Assembly (NCBI GenBank): GCA_900472575.1
Contig: UCIV01000051.1
Coordinates: forward strand, 1 to 39,582
Source of the DNA: Hyphomicrobiales bacterium
GTDB taxonomy: Bacteria > Pseudomonadota > Alphaproteobacteria > Rhizobiales > Rhizobiaceae
Reading direction: 5' to 3'
DNA length: 39,582 bases
The notes below the pieces were generated by a model. The model searched no databases, was not told the DNA's origin, and saw only the letters and a list, made by a program, of their open reading frames with translations. Positions 15,540-23,712 of this stretch are shown here, one piece after another. Position numbers and translations under genes: made by a program. Position 1 is the stretch's first letter, and the number at the start of each line of letters is the position of its first letter.

Positions 15540-16841
15540 ATGGCGGATGGGTTTGCGTGTGAAATATCAAGCCAATTTGGAAAAAATGGCACTTGGTGGA
15601 CTAATCTGAAAAACGCGTGGACTATAATTGATCTCTCGCAACAAGCGGATGGCGCAGATCACGTTGTAACATTGATCGAAGAGATTAACGATGCCCTTCC
15701 AGAAGGTAATTGCCCGCCCGATGATCCGGGTGGCAATCCAGGGGGCGATCCTGGTGGAAATCCTGGTGGAAATCCAGGCGGCGGAAACGGCCGCAGCGGA
15801 CCGGCTCCGCAAGCTCCTCCAACTCCGCCGCGCGATCCCCTAGTCATTGACCTAAACGGGGACGGCGTGAAATTTCGAGCACTTGCTCATTCAACAACCT
15901 TGTTTGATATCGACAACGACGGATTTCGAGAAACCGTAAGCTGGATTAGTCCTGATGACGGCTTTCTCGTCCGTGATATCAACAACGACGGTGTCATTAA
16001 TGGTCTTAACGAACTAATCGGGAGCGCCGAAGAGGACGGATTTGCCGTGCTTCGAGACCTCGATAACGGAGACGGCATCTTTGATGCCAATGATGCGGTG
16101 TTCAGCTCGCTCAAGATTTGGAGGGATGCCAATTCGGATGGGGTAAGCACGGCAGACGAGCTTAAATCTCTCGCAGACTACGGGATCACGCAGATTGCCC
16201 TTCACGCAACATCGGTGGACCGTCAAGACGGTGATGTACTTGTGTCGCACGAATCCGTAGTTGAAACATCAGACGGCGCCGAACTTGACATCGTGGCCGC
16301 GTGGTTTTCATCCAACCAATTGCTTTCGCGTTATGAGCTTCCTGAGGGCCTTGTTGTTTCTGGTGACGCACTGCTGGTGCCGTTATTGTTCGGTTATGGA
16401 AACGTGGCCGACCTCCAGATCGCTGCTGCCCAAGATCCTACCCTCTTGGAGCTCGTTGTCGGACTTGTTAATAACCTTTGGTCATTAGACGCCGATGAGA
16501 TAAAAGACCAATTCCGTGAAGTATTGTTCAGATGGTCTAGCGTCGACGGGGTCGATCCTACTGGAAGAGGGCCGCACGTCGATGCTCGTGAATTAGGCGT
16601 CCTAGAAAAAATCTACGACCAGAGCTTGACCAATGTAACCCCTTCTCTTGGCGATGCAAACTACTTCCATCAAATATTTGATGAAATCAGTGAAGGATGG
16701 CTAATCCGTTTTCTCGCCCAGGCTGGTGGATCAAGAATACTTCTTTCAGACGACCCAGTTTCGGAGTACGAAAATATTCAGCTTGAGGATGTGCTTTTTT
16801 CATCAATCGGACTTGACCTACCACTGATAAAATCGCCATAA
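15540..16841 (+). CDS. RTX protein 1, N-terminal part: FrpC-like self-processing module (gene frameshifted)
   Basis: This 433-residue frame is the first part of a secreted RTX protein. Residues 1-60 are a short head. Residues 61-83 are a GGNPGGDPGGNP-type linker, then a proline-rich stretch ends in Asp99-Pro100. From there DPLVIDLNGDG, FDIDNDG, SPDDGFLVRDINNDG and DANSDGVSTADE form a run of calcium-loop motifs matching the self-processing module of Neisseria FrpC, which cleaves itself at an Asp-Pro bond when calcium rises. Residues 260-430 are not recognised. GAGAGGG precedes the ATG. The frame stops at 16839, but the -1 frame stays open and continues the protein, so one base appears to be missing from the A-run at 16829-16832. 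The restored protein would have about 1149 residues. Confidence 0.8.
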   Translation: MADGFACEISSQFGKNGTWWTNLKNAWTIIDLSQQADGADHVVTLIEEINDALPEGNCPPDDPGGNPGGDPGGNPGGNPGGGNGRSGPAPQAPPTPPRDPLVIDLNGDGVKFRALAHSTTLFDIDNDGFRETVSWISPDDGFLVRDINNDGVINGLNELIGSAEEDGFAVLRDLDNGDGIFDANDAVFSSLKIWRDANSDGVSTADELKSLADYGITQIALHATSVDRQDGDVLVSHESVVETSDGAELDIVAAWFSSNQLLSRYELPEGLVVSGDALLVPLLFGYGNVADLQIAAAQDPTLLELVVGLVNNLWSLDADEIKDQFREVLFRWSSVDGVDPTGRGPHVDARELGVLEKIYDQSLTNVTPSLGDANYFHQIFDEISEGWLIRFLAQAGGSRILLSDDPVSEYENIQLEDVLFSSIGLDLPLIKSP

Positions 16842-16990
16842 ACTATGGAGGTATAGTCGAATTTCTAGAAAATATTATTCATGCAAATGTCGATGACGCC
16901 GGGAGTAGACTGACCAGGGCCACCTCTCTTCTTGACGGGCTCAGAGGAGCGTCTGTAAACAATGATCATAAACATGCTTTTTTAAGTTAT

Positions 16991-18988
16991 GTGGATGATA
17001 GTTCGCCGTTATATCTACGAGAAATTGTACATGCATTAGTAGAGGGCCATGTCGCCGTTGATGGAACATCCGGCGACGATCGCATTAACGGGACGGGTTC
17101 TGCGGAGATAATATTTCTCGGTGATGGGAGTGATATCATCAACGGGGGTGACGGCAACGACACCTATGTTTACGCCCGCGGCGGCGGCAACGATACGATT
17201 ACGGAAGGCGCCTGGAGCGGCACCAATGACAAACTCGTACTGGTGGATCTCAACCCGGCTGACGTGTCCGTAAGCTTCTCCGGATCTGATCTGCTGATCA
17301 GCATCACCGAGAGTGTTGCAGGCGCAGGAGACGCTGGCGCCATTCTAATCAAAGCCACCCTCGGGACCGATACAGAGCAAGGCGTCGAAACGATTGTGTT
17401 CGCTGACGGCACCACATGGAATGCCGCGCAAATCCGTGCTCAGGCCATCGCCTCGGCGCAGACGGCAGGCAACGACACCATAACCGGTTTCGGCTCCGGC
17501 GACACCTATATCGGCGGTCTCGGCGACGATGTAATCAACGGGGGTGACGGCAACGACACCTATGTTTACGCCCGCGGCGACGGCAATGATACAATCACCG
17601 ATGGGGACTGGGGCGGGACTGAAGACAGGCTCGTCTTCACCGACATCAACCCCGTCGATGTCACTCTCGTTCGCGAAGGCGACGACATCAAAGTCCTTAT
17701 CAATCAGGGCATGCCGGGTGCTAATGATAGTGGATCAGTTCTCATAAAGAATACCATCGAGGGATATAGCCAGCGGGGTATCGAAAAGTTCCTTTTCGCA
17801 GATGGAACTTTCTGGGATCGCACCTCGATACTGGCCGCCATCACTGATCCGCCGATCGACCAGCCTTCCCCAACTATAGTAGGTACTTCTGGGATCGACG
17901 TTTTAACTGGAACTGCGGGTAACGACGTATTCAAAGGTGATGCCGGTGACGATCAACTGAGCGGCGGTGCGGGGAGTGACATCTACATTTACGCTAGCGG
18001 TGACGGTAATGATTATATCAATGAGGATTCTGGAATAACCACAGATAAGGACACTTTACTTTTAGTGGACTTGAACCCTGACGATATTACTCTGAAAAGA
18101 GTCGGTTTATCGTCGATTTTGACCGTGAAAGACACTGGCCAGACGATCACATTCAATGACCAGTTCTACAGCAATTCCGGGCGCGGGTTGGAACAAATTG
18201 AGTACGCCAATGGTACCATTTGGGATCGGGCGACAATTGCAGCTAACTCTTGGATCAGAGGTACGTCCGGTAATGATCAACTTGGTACGGAAAGCAATCC
18301 CTACCGTCTTTCAAACGTAACCGTCGATCTTGGTTTGGGAGATGACTCTGTCAATGCCGACTGGGCAACCGGATACACGGTAATTTACCGATCCGGCGAT
18401 GGCAATGATACGTACCGCATCTGGAACAACACGCAATCGACGTCGGTGCTTAAGCTGTTGGATCTAAACGTTGAAGACTTGAACTTCTCGCGTGAAGGGC
18501 AAAATCTGAAAATTGAGGATCTGACAACAGGCCAGACCATAACCACACGCTATTTTTTCGACAGCAATCAGCACGCGTTTGCCAGGATCGATTTCGCCGA
18601 TGGGACGCAATGGGGACGCACTCAAATTTTGGAAAAAATCGCGTCGATCGGAGCTACGTCCGAGAATAACATTGCAGTCGCTTCCAACTCTCCCGGCGAA
18701 ATAGACGGATCTCGTGATGATATAATCACCGACAAATACGGTCGCGACACTTTTGTTTTTGCAGAGGGCTTTGGCCAGGACCTGATCACCGACTTCGTGG
18801 CAGCCGCTGGCACCGACGACGTCCTGCAGTTCGACGATAGTTTGTTTGCGACCTTCGAGGGCGTCCTTGCCGCTGCTGCGCAGACCGGCAATGACACGGT
18901 CATCTCGTTCGACGCAGCCAACACGATTACGCTGCAGAACGTGGTGAGGACAGACCTGCATCAGGACGATGTCCGGTTCGTTGCATAA
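16991..18988 (+). CDS. RTX protein 1, C-terminal part: calcium-binding repeats and secretion signal
   Basis: This frame of 665 residues (open without stops from 16817) continues the gene begun at 15540. It holds GGDGNDTYVYARG-type RTX nonapeptides followed by repeats of the haemolysin-type calcium-binding related domain (such as LVLVDLNPADVSVSFSG and VETIVFADGTTW), about four units of about 130 residues. It ends with a glycine-poor tail, DDVLQFDDSLFATFEG ... HQDDVRFVA, which is the likely type I secretion signal and closely matches the tail of RTX protein 2. No ribosome binding site precedes the GTG at 16991, so it is unlikely to be translated on its own. Taken with 15540-16841 it is one frameshifted gene. 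Confidence 0.78.
   Translation: MDDSSPLYLREIVHALVEGHVAVDGTSGDDRINGTGSAEIIFLGDGSDIINGGDGNDTYVYARGGGNDTITEGAWSGTNDKLVLVDLNPADVSVSFSGSDLLISITESVAGAGDAGAILIKATLGTDTEQGVETIVFADGTTWNAAQIRAQAIASAQTAGNDTITGFGSGDTYIGGLGDDVINGGDGNDTYVYARGDGNDTITDGDWGGTEDRLVFTDINPVDVTLVREGDDIKVLINQGMPGANDSGSVLIKNTIEGYSQRGIEKFLFADGTFWDRTSILAAITDPPIDQPSPTIVGTSGIDVLTGTAGNDVFKGDAGDDQLSGGAGSDIYIYASGDGNDYINEDSGITTDKDTLLLVDLNPDDITLKRVGLSSILTVKDTGQTITFNDQFYSNSGRGLEQIEYANGTIWDRATIAANSWIRGTSGNDQLGTESNPYRLSNVTVDLGLGDDSVNADWATGYTVIYRSGDGNDTYRIWNNTQSTSVLKLLDLNVEDLNFSREGQNLKIEDLTTGQTITTRYFFDSNQHAFARIDFADGTQWGRTQILEKIASIGATSENNIAVASNSPGEIDGSRDDIITDKYGRDTFVFAEGFGQDLITDFVAAAGTDDVLQFDDSLFATFEGVLAAAAQTGNDTVISFDAANTITLQNVVRTDLHQDDVRFVA
17138..17579 (+). 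repeat. Direct repeat, period 396 bp, within RTX gene 1
   Basis: A 46-base segment starting ATCAACGGGGGTGACGG is identical at 17138-17183 and 17534-17579. The 396-base period equals 132 codons, one repeat unit of the protein, so gain or loss of units by recombination would keep the frame. Confidence 0.75.
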
Positions 18989-19171
18989 GGGCAGGTCGTG
19001 GTGAAGCAAAACAGATCCACGCGAGGGCGACCCATCGTTGCCCACGCGCTCCAGAAAACACGCAGTGCATTCGTCAATGTTGCGATGATCAGTGCAGTCA
19101 CCAAACCCGCTCATGCTGGTCGGGCCGCTCTTCATGATGCAAGTCTATGACCGCGTGTTGACTAGCCGAAG
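18780..19171 (+). repeat. Duplicated RTX-tail/transporter-head segment
   Basis: This segment matches about 23493-23881: the end of an RTX gene, the short gap, and the first 170 or so bases of the ABC transporter gene. Similarity is moderate over the RTX tail, rises through the stop codon and stays very high to 19171 (both copies read GTTGACTAGCCGAAG), where it stops abruptly. Two one-base length differences separate the copies. Confidence 0.85.
19001..19171 (+). pseudogene. 5' fragment of a type I secretion ABC transporter gene
   Basis: Starting at GTG 19001 this copies the first 57 codons of the intact transporter gene at 23713 (VKQNRSTRGRPIVAHALQK and onward). After about 35 codons an extra base (ACCAAACCC against ACCAACCT) shifts the frame, and a stop follows at 19148. 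Homology ends at 19171. It cannot make a transporter. Its position right after RTX gene 1 shows that a complete RTX-transporter operon, or its recombination with one, once lay here. The 170 bases that follow (19172-19341) are unassigned. Confidence 0.85.
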
Positions 19172-19341
19172 GAGGCCCGCAAAGATGATTGCACACAGAC
19201 GCCCCCTCTTCAAACCCAAGTGAACTGCGAATGAGCCGATTAGTACAGGTCTCATAGCGTTCTGCTAATTGAGACGATTGAAACCGGCGAGAAACTAGCT
19301 AACCTCCTCGGAAAGTTTCATTTCAACCGGACCTTAATACT

Positions 19342-20031
19342 TTGATTCGACGTGCATTTACAAATCTGAGCAACGCCATGCTTCCTGTGCTCGGCGCGTT
19401 CATTCTCCTCCAAACAGTAATGACACCAACGGTCGCCCACGCGCTGAGCCCGTCTGAGCCGATGATGGCGGTTGAACTTGATGGTGTGAAGCTGTCCATA
19501 CGCGTCGATGGCTGGATGGGGGCTGAGTTTGACGAACCCGATTTGCCAGGCTCCTTGAGGAACTACCCGACTAAAAATCCAAGGGCAGAAACATCCGCGA
19601 ACCAGATCCTTAAGCTGAATAAGCGTGATCCGCGCAGATACAAGTTGCGAGCATTTTGGTATTCCTTGGGTCGAGGCTGTAAGGAGCGGGTAATTCCCTC
19701 CAGTATTTGCCAACCGCCGGCAGGCTACAGAATGTCGGAAGTTCTCATCGTGAAACCGTCAAAACTCCCAATTCCTATAAAAGACATCCCGAGACCTCCT
19801 GCCTCAGAAACACAGCCGATGATATTTGCCTCACAAACGGCTGAGGAGGGGCGGTGCGAGCCGCCGCAAGCAGGACTATCATGCACGTTTAGAGTGGGAA
19901 TTGAGGGCCAACTGCTTGCCGTCATTTATTTGGGCACAGCCAAAGGCTCTGTAACGAACACATCGGATTTGCTCATATTTGCCCAGAATATTTTGAACTA
20001 CCTCATTCGCGTAGAGGAGCGCAGCAATTAA
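19342..20031 (+). CDS. Exported protein of unknown function, coupled to RTX gene 2
   Basis: This 229-residue protein has a clear Sec signal peptide: basic start (MIRRAFTNLSNA), hydrophobic core (LPVLGAFILLQTV) and a cleavage site after VAHA near residue 34. The mature part is a mixed protein with two cysteines near RGCKERV/SICQPP and two more near GRCEPP/GLSCTF, likely two disulphides. The start is a TTG at 19342, or ATG 19378; the TTG gives a better basic head. One base separates its stop from the ATG of RTX gene 2, so the two are cotranscribed and probably translationally coupled. In Neisseria the lipoprotein FrpD is encoded just ahead of its partner FrpC; a similar partner role here is inferred from position only. 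Confidence 0.72.
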   Translation: MIRRAFTNLSNAMLPVLGAFILLQTVMTPTVAHALSPSEPMMAVELDGVKLSIRVDGWMGAEFDEPDLPGSLRNYPTKNPRAETSANQILKLNKRDPRRYKLRAFWYSLGRGCKERVIPSSICQPPAGYRMSEVLIVKPSKLPIPIKDIPRPPASETQPMIFASQTAEEGRCEPPQAGLSCTFRVGIEGQLLAVIYLGTAKGSVTNTSDLLIFAQNILNYLIRVEERSN

Positions 20032-20032
20032 G

Positions 20033-23000
20033 ATGAGCTACAATTTCAGTTCTTCACAGATGGCAGTAATTCAGGCAGCGTACAGTGATGCGGTGAGCGG
20101 CGCAATCACCTGGAGCATTATGTATGATGTCATCCTATCCAACATAAGCGCTTATCAAGGGGTTCCTGCAACCGGTGTCGACCCCGCAGTGTGGGCATGG
20201 GTCAACGGCGCCCGGCAGGTCAATGCAGGCACAGGGGCTTACTCCGAGTTTATTCGCACCTATTCGGAACATCAGTACAGCCTCAGGTTCAGCACTCCAG
20301 CAACAATTTCTATTCAGGAAGCGTCTGATAGTCTCGCGAAGGATTTTGTGGATGAGATACTTCTGACAAGCGAACTACTTGATCTACATCGCATTGGTCA
20401 GGTGGATGGCGGACGTGCAATCTCAGATTATTTCCATGGAGATGAAGGCGGATGGTCAGGAAATCCGCTATTCATTTTCTTGGGCGACGATTCTTTCTAT
20501 GCAGATAGGATTAGGGAAGACCAAAATGATTCTTACGACTTCGCTGCATTTATTGAAAGCAGCGAGAGTGCGCTCGGCGAAATCTCAGATATCGGGGATC
20601 TGATCGCTGGCGTCAAAGAGACTCTCCTCACTGGCGGCATGATTGGCGCGTTCACGACATCGATCAATTTCATACTCAACCTCTACGAGTCTGATGAGAT
20701 CGTTCATGATCTATATGGTGTTTACTACGAGGACATCTTCGTAAACTACGCCGTCGAGCTTGGTAAAATCGATTCGGATGACACTATTATCGTTCCTGAC
20801 CTAACGACAAAAGGTTGGTTCATTCACGGTGGCGCGGGAAACGACGTCATTCATGGATCGGCAAATGCAGACATTCTTGATGGCGGCGAGGGCAATGATA
20901 TTTTGTTGTCTTACGATGACGGCATTGACGTTCGTGACATCCTTCAAGGCGGTCAAGGCAACGATCAGTATTTCATAGTTGGCCCACAGCCAGAGGCCTA
21001 CGTGTTCGGAACAAACGATTTCAACTTCGAGGGGCTCGCTCTTGTCGACGTGATCTACGATACAGATGGCTTGGGTATCATAAATCCTTACGCGATGGGC
21101 GAAGTGCCTAGCGACAACGATAAAGCCATCGGCGACAAAACCTTGTTCTTCACCCGTGACAACTTTGATTTCACAGGAGCCCTGACCTACTACGGCGACT
21201 ATATGCAGACGGCCTACACTCTATTTTTGTTCGATCCGGACCCACTCGATTCATCCAATAAGATGAGTTTGGCATTCGGCTCAGGAGAATATTTCAACAT
21301 CCATTTCATTATCGGCGACTTTGAGCAGGGTGATTTCGGCATCTATCTTGCGGGTTACGGGTCGGAGCCTGATGACTCCAACCGATCCACCTCTGCCGCG
21401 CCTTATATCCAGAATGGAACACCTGCGAATGACGCGTTAGTCGGCTCATCGGGTGACAATCTCATAGACGCGGGCGCGGGCAATGACTCGGTCTATGGAG
21501 GCGCGGGAAACGACCGAGTAAGTGGGGGCCACGGCGACGACCTGCTCTATGGTGAGGACGGCAATGATATCCTCGTTGGTGGGGAAGGCGACGACTTAAT
21601 AGATGGCGGAGCAGGCTACTTCAATCGAGCGGAGTACGAAGGGGTTCAGGCCGAATATTCGATTGTCAAGAATAGCGATGGCTCTATCTCAATCTCTCAT
21701 CCTATATGGGGAACTGACAAACTCCTGAACATACAGGCGTTGCACTTTTTGGGTGATGGGAGCTACCTCGACACTTCCTTGCTCGTGCAGGCACCATCGC
21801 ATCCGATCCCAACGATCGACGGCACGTCTGGTGATGACGTGCTCTATGGCACATCTGGCGATGATATTTTCGAAGGCGGTGCAGGCGACGACCGCTTCAA
21901 CAGCGGCGAGGGAAGCGATACCTATATCTACTCGTCCGGCGACGGTAACGACTACATCGATGACGAATCCAACGATGGCAACGCGATCGACATGTTGTGG
22001 TTCACCGATTTGAATGCCGCCGACATCTCAGCCGTACGCAATGGCGTCAATCTCGACATCACCGTGCTGTCGACCGGCGCGGTGATCACCATCGATGAAC
22101 AGTGGTACAATTTCGAGCAATATTGGGGTGTCGAGAAGATCCAGTTCGCCGATGGCAGTTCCTGGGATCGCGCTGCTATCATGGCAATCGGCATCAGCGA
22201 CACTTATACCGGGACGGCGGGCAACGATACGTTGAACGGTACGGCTGCTGACGAGACCTTCATCGGAGGCCTCGGCGACGACCAGCTTCTCGGTGCAGGC
22301 GGTTCGGACACCTATGTCTACAGCCTGGGGGACGGAAACGACTACATCGACGACGAAGCCAACGAATGGGACTCGGTCGATATCCTGCGCTTCACCGATC
22401 TAAACGCTGCCGATATCTCGGCGGTGCGAAACGGCGTCAATCTCGACATCACCGTGCTGTCAACCGGCGCAGTGATTACGATCGACGAGCAATGGTACAA
22501 TGTCGAACAATACTGGGGCGTCGAAAAGATCGAATTTGCTGACGGCTCCTCATGGGATCGCATTCAGATCATGGCACTCGGGGTCGAGGCCGTTAAAACC
22601 GGGACTGACGGCGACGATACACTGACGGGCTCACCGATCAACGAGACCTTCATCGGCGGTCTTGGCGATGACCTTCTTTTGGGCTCCGATGGCTCTGACA
22701 CCTACATCTACAGCCTTGGTGATGGAAACGACTATATCGACGACGAGTCATTCCAGACCACATCGGTCGATGTTCTTCGATTTACAGATATAAATCAGGA
22801 TGGCATCACCGCCGCGCGCAATGGCGTCAATCTGGTGATTACCGTGCTGGCCACCGGCCATACGATCACCATCGACGAGCAATGGTATAACGAGACCGAA
22901 TATTGGGGCATGGAGCGGATCGAGTTCGCCGACGGCACCTTCTGGGATCGTGACACGATCATGGCGATCGGCATCACCACGGTCTACAACGGTACTCCCG

Positions 23001-23701
23001 GCAATGACACGCTGGTTGGTTCGTGGAGTGACGACACCTTCAACGGCGGTCTCGGCGATGACTACATGGATGGCGGCGAGGGGAGTGACACCTATATCTA
23101 CGCGTCCGGCGACGACAACGATATCATCGATGACGAATCCGGTTCTCTCACCGATGTCGACGTTCTCAAGCTAACCGACCTCAATCTCGAGGACGTCACC
23201 TTCGAACGATCTGGGGTAAATGTGACTGTGACCGTAAACGACACCGGTCATGTGATTACGCTCGACGAGCAACTGTTCAACGAAGGTGGCTTCCTGGGGA
23301 TCGAGCAGATCCAGTTCGCAGACAATACGAGCTTTAGTCGCAACCAGATCTGGAACGCGGTCGGTTCATTGGACAATGACAATCTCTACGGAACCGCTGG
23401 TGACGACATCTTCTCTGGGGGCGAGGGCGACGATGTAATCGTCACGGGAGCCGGCAATGATGTGATCATCTTCAAGCCGAACTTCGGGCATGATTACGTC
23501 ACCGATTTCGCGGCAGGCGCTAGCTCCGATGACGTGTTGCAGTTCGACAGTGCTCTGTTTGCCGACTTCGAGAGCGTCCTTGCCGCTGCAGCGCAGTCCG
23601 GCAACGACACGGTCATCTCGTTCGACGCAACCAACACCATCACGCTGCAGAATGTGCTGAAGACAGATCTGCATCACGACGATGTCCGGTTCGTCGCATA
23701 A
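20033..23701 (+). CDS. RTX protein 2, large secreted calcium-binding protein (1222 aa)
   Basis: This intact protein should be exported in one step by the ABC transporter and fusion protein that follow. Residues 1-255 form an N-terminal domain I do not recognise, helical and acidic, unlike that of RTX protein 1. A first RTX block follows (GGAGNDVIHG, GGEGNDILL; residues about 262-320), then a beta-rich spacer, a second block (GAGNDSVYGGAGNDRVSGGHGDD; about 475-535), and four tandem 130-residue units (about 596-1110), each with GSDTYIYSxGDGNDYIDDE, an AVRNGVNLDITVL core and an EQIQFADG/SWDR end. The last 75 residues (DDVLQFDSALFADFES ... HHDDVRFVA) are the probable secretion signal. No enzymatic motif was seen; adhesion, biofilm, toxin or cell-contact roles are all possible. 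Confidence 0.88.
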   Translation: MSYNFSSSQMAVIQAAYSDAVSGAITWSIMYDVILSNISAYQGVPATGVDPAVWAWVNGARQVNAGTGAYSEFIRTYSEHQYSLRFSTPATISIQEASDSLAKDFVDEILLTSELLDLHRIGQVDGGRAISDYFHGDEGGWSGNPLFIFLGDDSFYADRIREDQNDSYDFAAFIESSESALGEISDIGDLIAGVKETLLTGGMIGAFTTSINFILNLYESDEIVHDLYGVYYEDIFVNYAVELGKIDSDDTIIVPDLTTKGWFIHGGAGNDVIHGSANADILDGGEGNDILLSYDDGIDVRDILQGGQGNDQYFIVGPQPEAYVFGTNDFNFEGLALVDVIYDTDGLGIINPYAMGEVPSDNDKAIGDKTLFFTRDNFDFTGALTYYGDYMQTAYTLFLFDPDPLDSSNKMSLAFGSGEYFNIHFIIGDFEQGDFGIYLAGYGSEPDDSNRSTSAAPYIQNGTPANDALVGSSGDNLIDAGAGNDSVYGGAGNDRVSGGHGDDLLYGEDGNDILVGGEGDDLIDGGAGYFNRAEYEGVQAEYSIVKNSDGSISISHPIWGTDKLLNIQALHFLGDGSYLDTSLLVQAPSHPIPTIDGTSGDDVLYGTSGDDIFEGGAGDDRFNSGEGSDTYIYSSGDGNDYIDDESNDGNAIDMLWFTDLNAADISAVRNGVNLDITVLSTGAVITIDEQWYNFEQYWGVEKIQFADGSSWDRAAIMAIGISDTYTGTAGNDTLNGTAADETFIGGLGDDQLLGAGGSDTYVYSLGDGNDYIDDEANEWDSVDILRFTDLNAADISAVRNGVNLDITVLSTGAVITIDEQWYNVEQYWGVEKIEFADGSSWDRIQIMALGVEAVKTGTDGDDTLTGSPINETFIGGLGDDLLLGSDGSDTYIYSLGDGNDYIDDESFQTTSVDVLRFTDINQDGITAARNGVNLVITVLATGHTITIDEQWYNETEYWGMERIEFADGTFWDRDTIMAIGITTVYNGTPGNDTLVGSWSDDTFNGGLGDDYMDGGEGSDTYIYASGDDNDIIDDESGSLTDVDVLKLTDLNLEDVTFERSGVNVTVTVNDTGHVITLDEQLFNEGGFLGIEQIQFADNTSFSRNQIWNAVGSLDNDNLYGTAGDDIFSGGEGDDVIVTGAGNDVIIFKPNFGHDYVTDFAAGASSDDVLQFDSALFADFESVLAAAAQSGNDTVISFDATNTITLQNVLKTDLHHDDVRFVA
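21820..23370 (+). repeat. Four tandem 390-bp repeats in RTX gene 2
   Basis: The segment GGCGTCAATCT recurs at an exact 390-base spacing (ending of its GTCAA at 22050, 22440 and 22830, with a diverged fourth copy at 23220). The first two units share a 29-base identical core. Each unit codes for 130 residues, so the number of units can change without breaking the frame. Confidence 0.85.
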
Positions 23702-23712
23702 GGGCAATTGTT

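Noticed and set aside
18464..19135. 223-codon reverse-strand frame over the RTX 1 tail
   Set aside because: It lies antisense to the RTX repeats, whose GC-rich third positions open the reverse frames; the composition is not protein-like and a matching shadow occurs at 23366-23782.
17000..23400. Regular DNA repeats that might be taken for a CRISPR array
   Set aside because: Their periods (short nonapeptide repeats and units of 390-396 bases) are in frame with coding sequence and the units are diverged protein repeats, not direct repeats with unique spacers.
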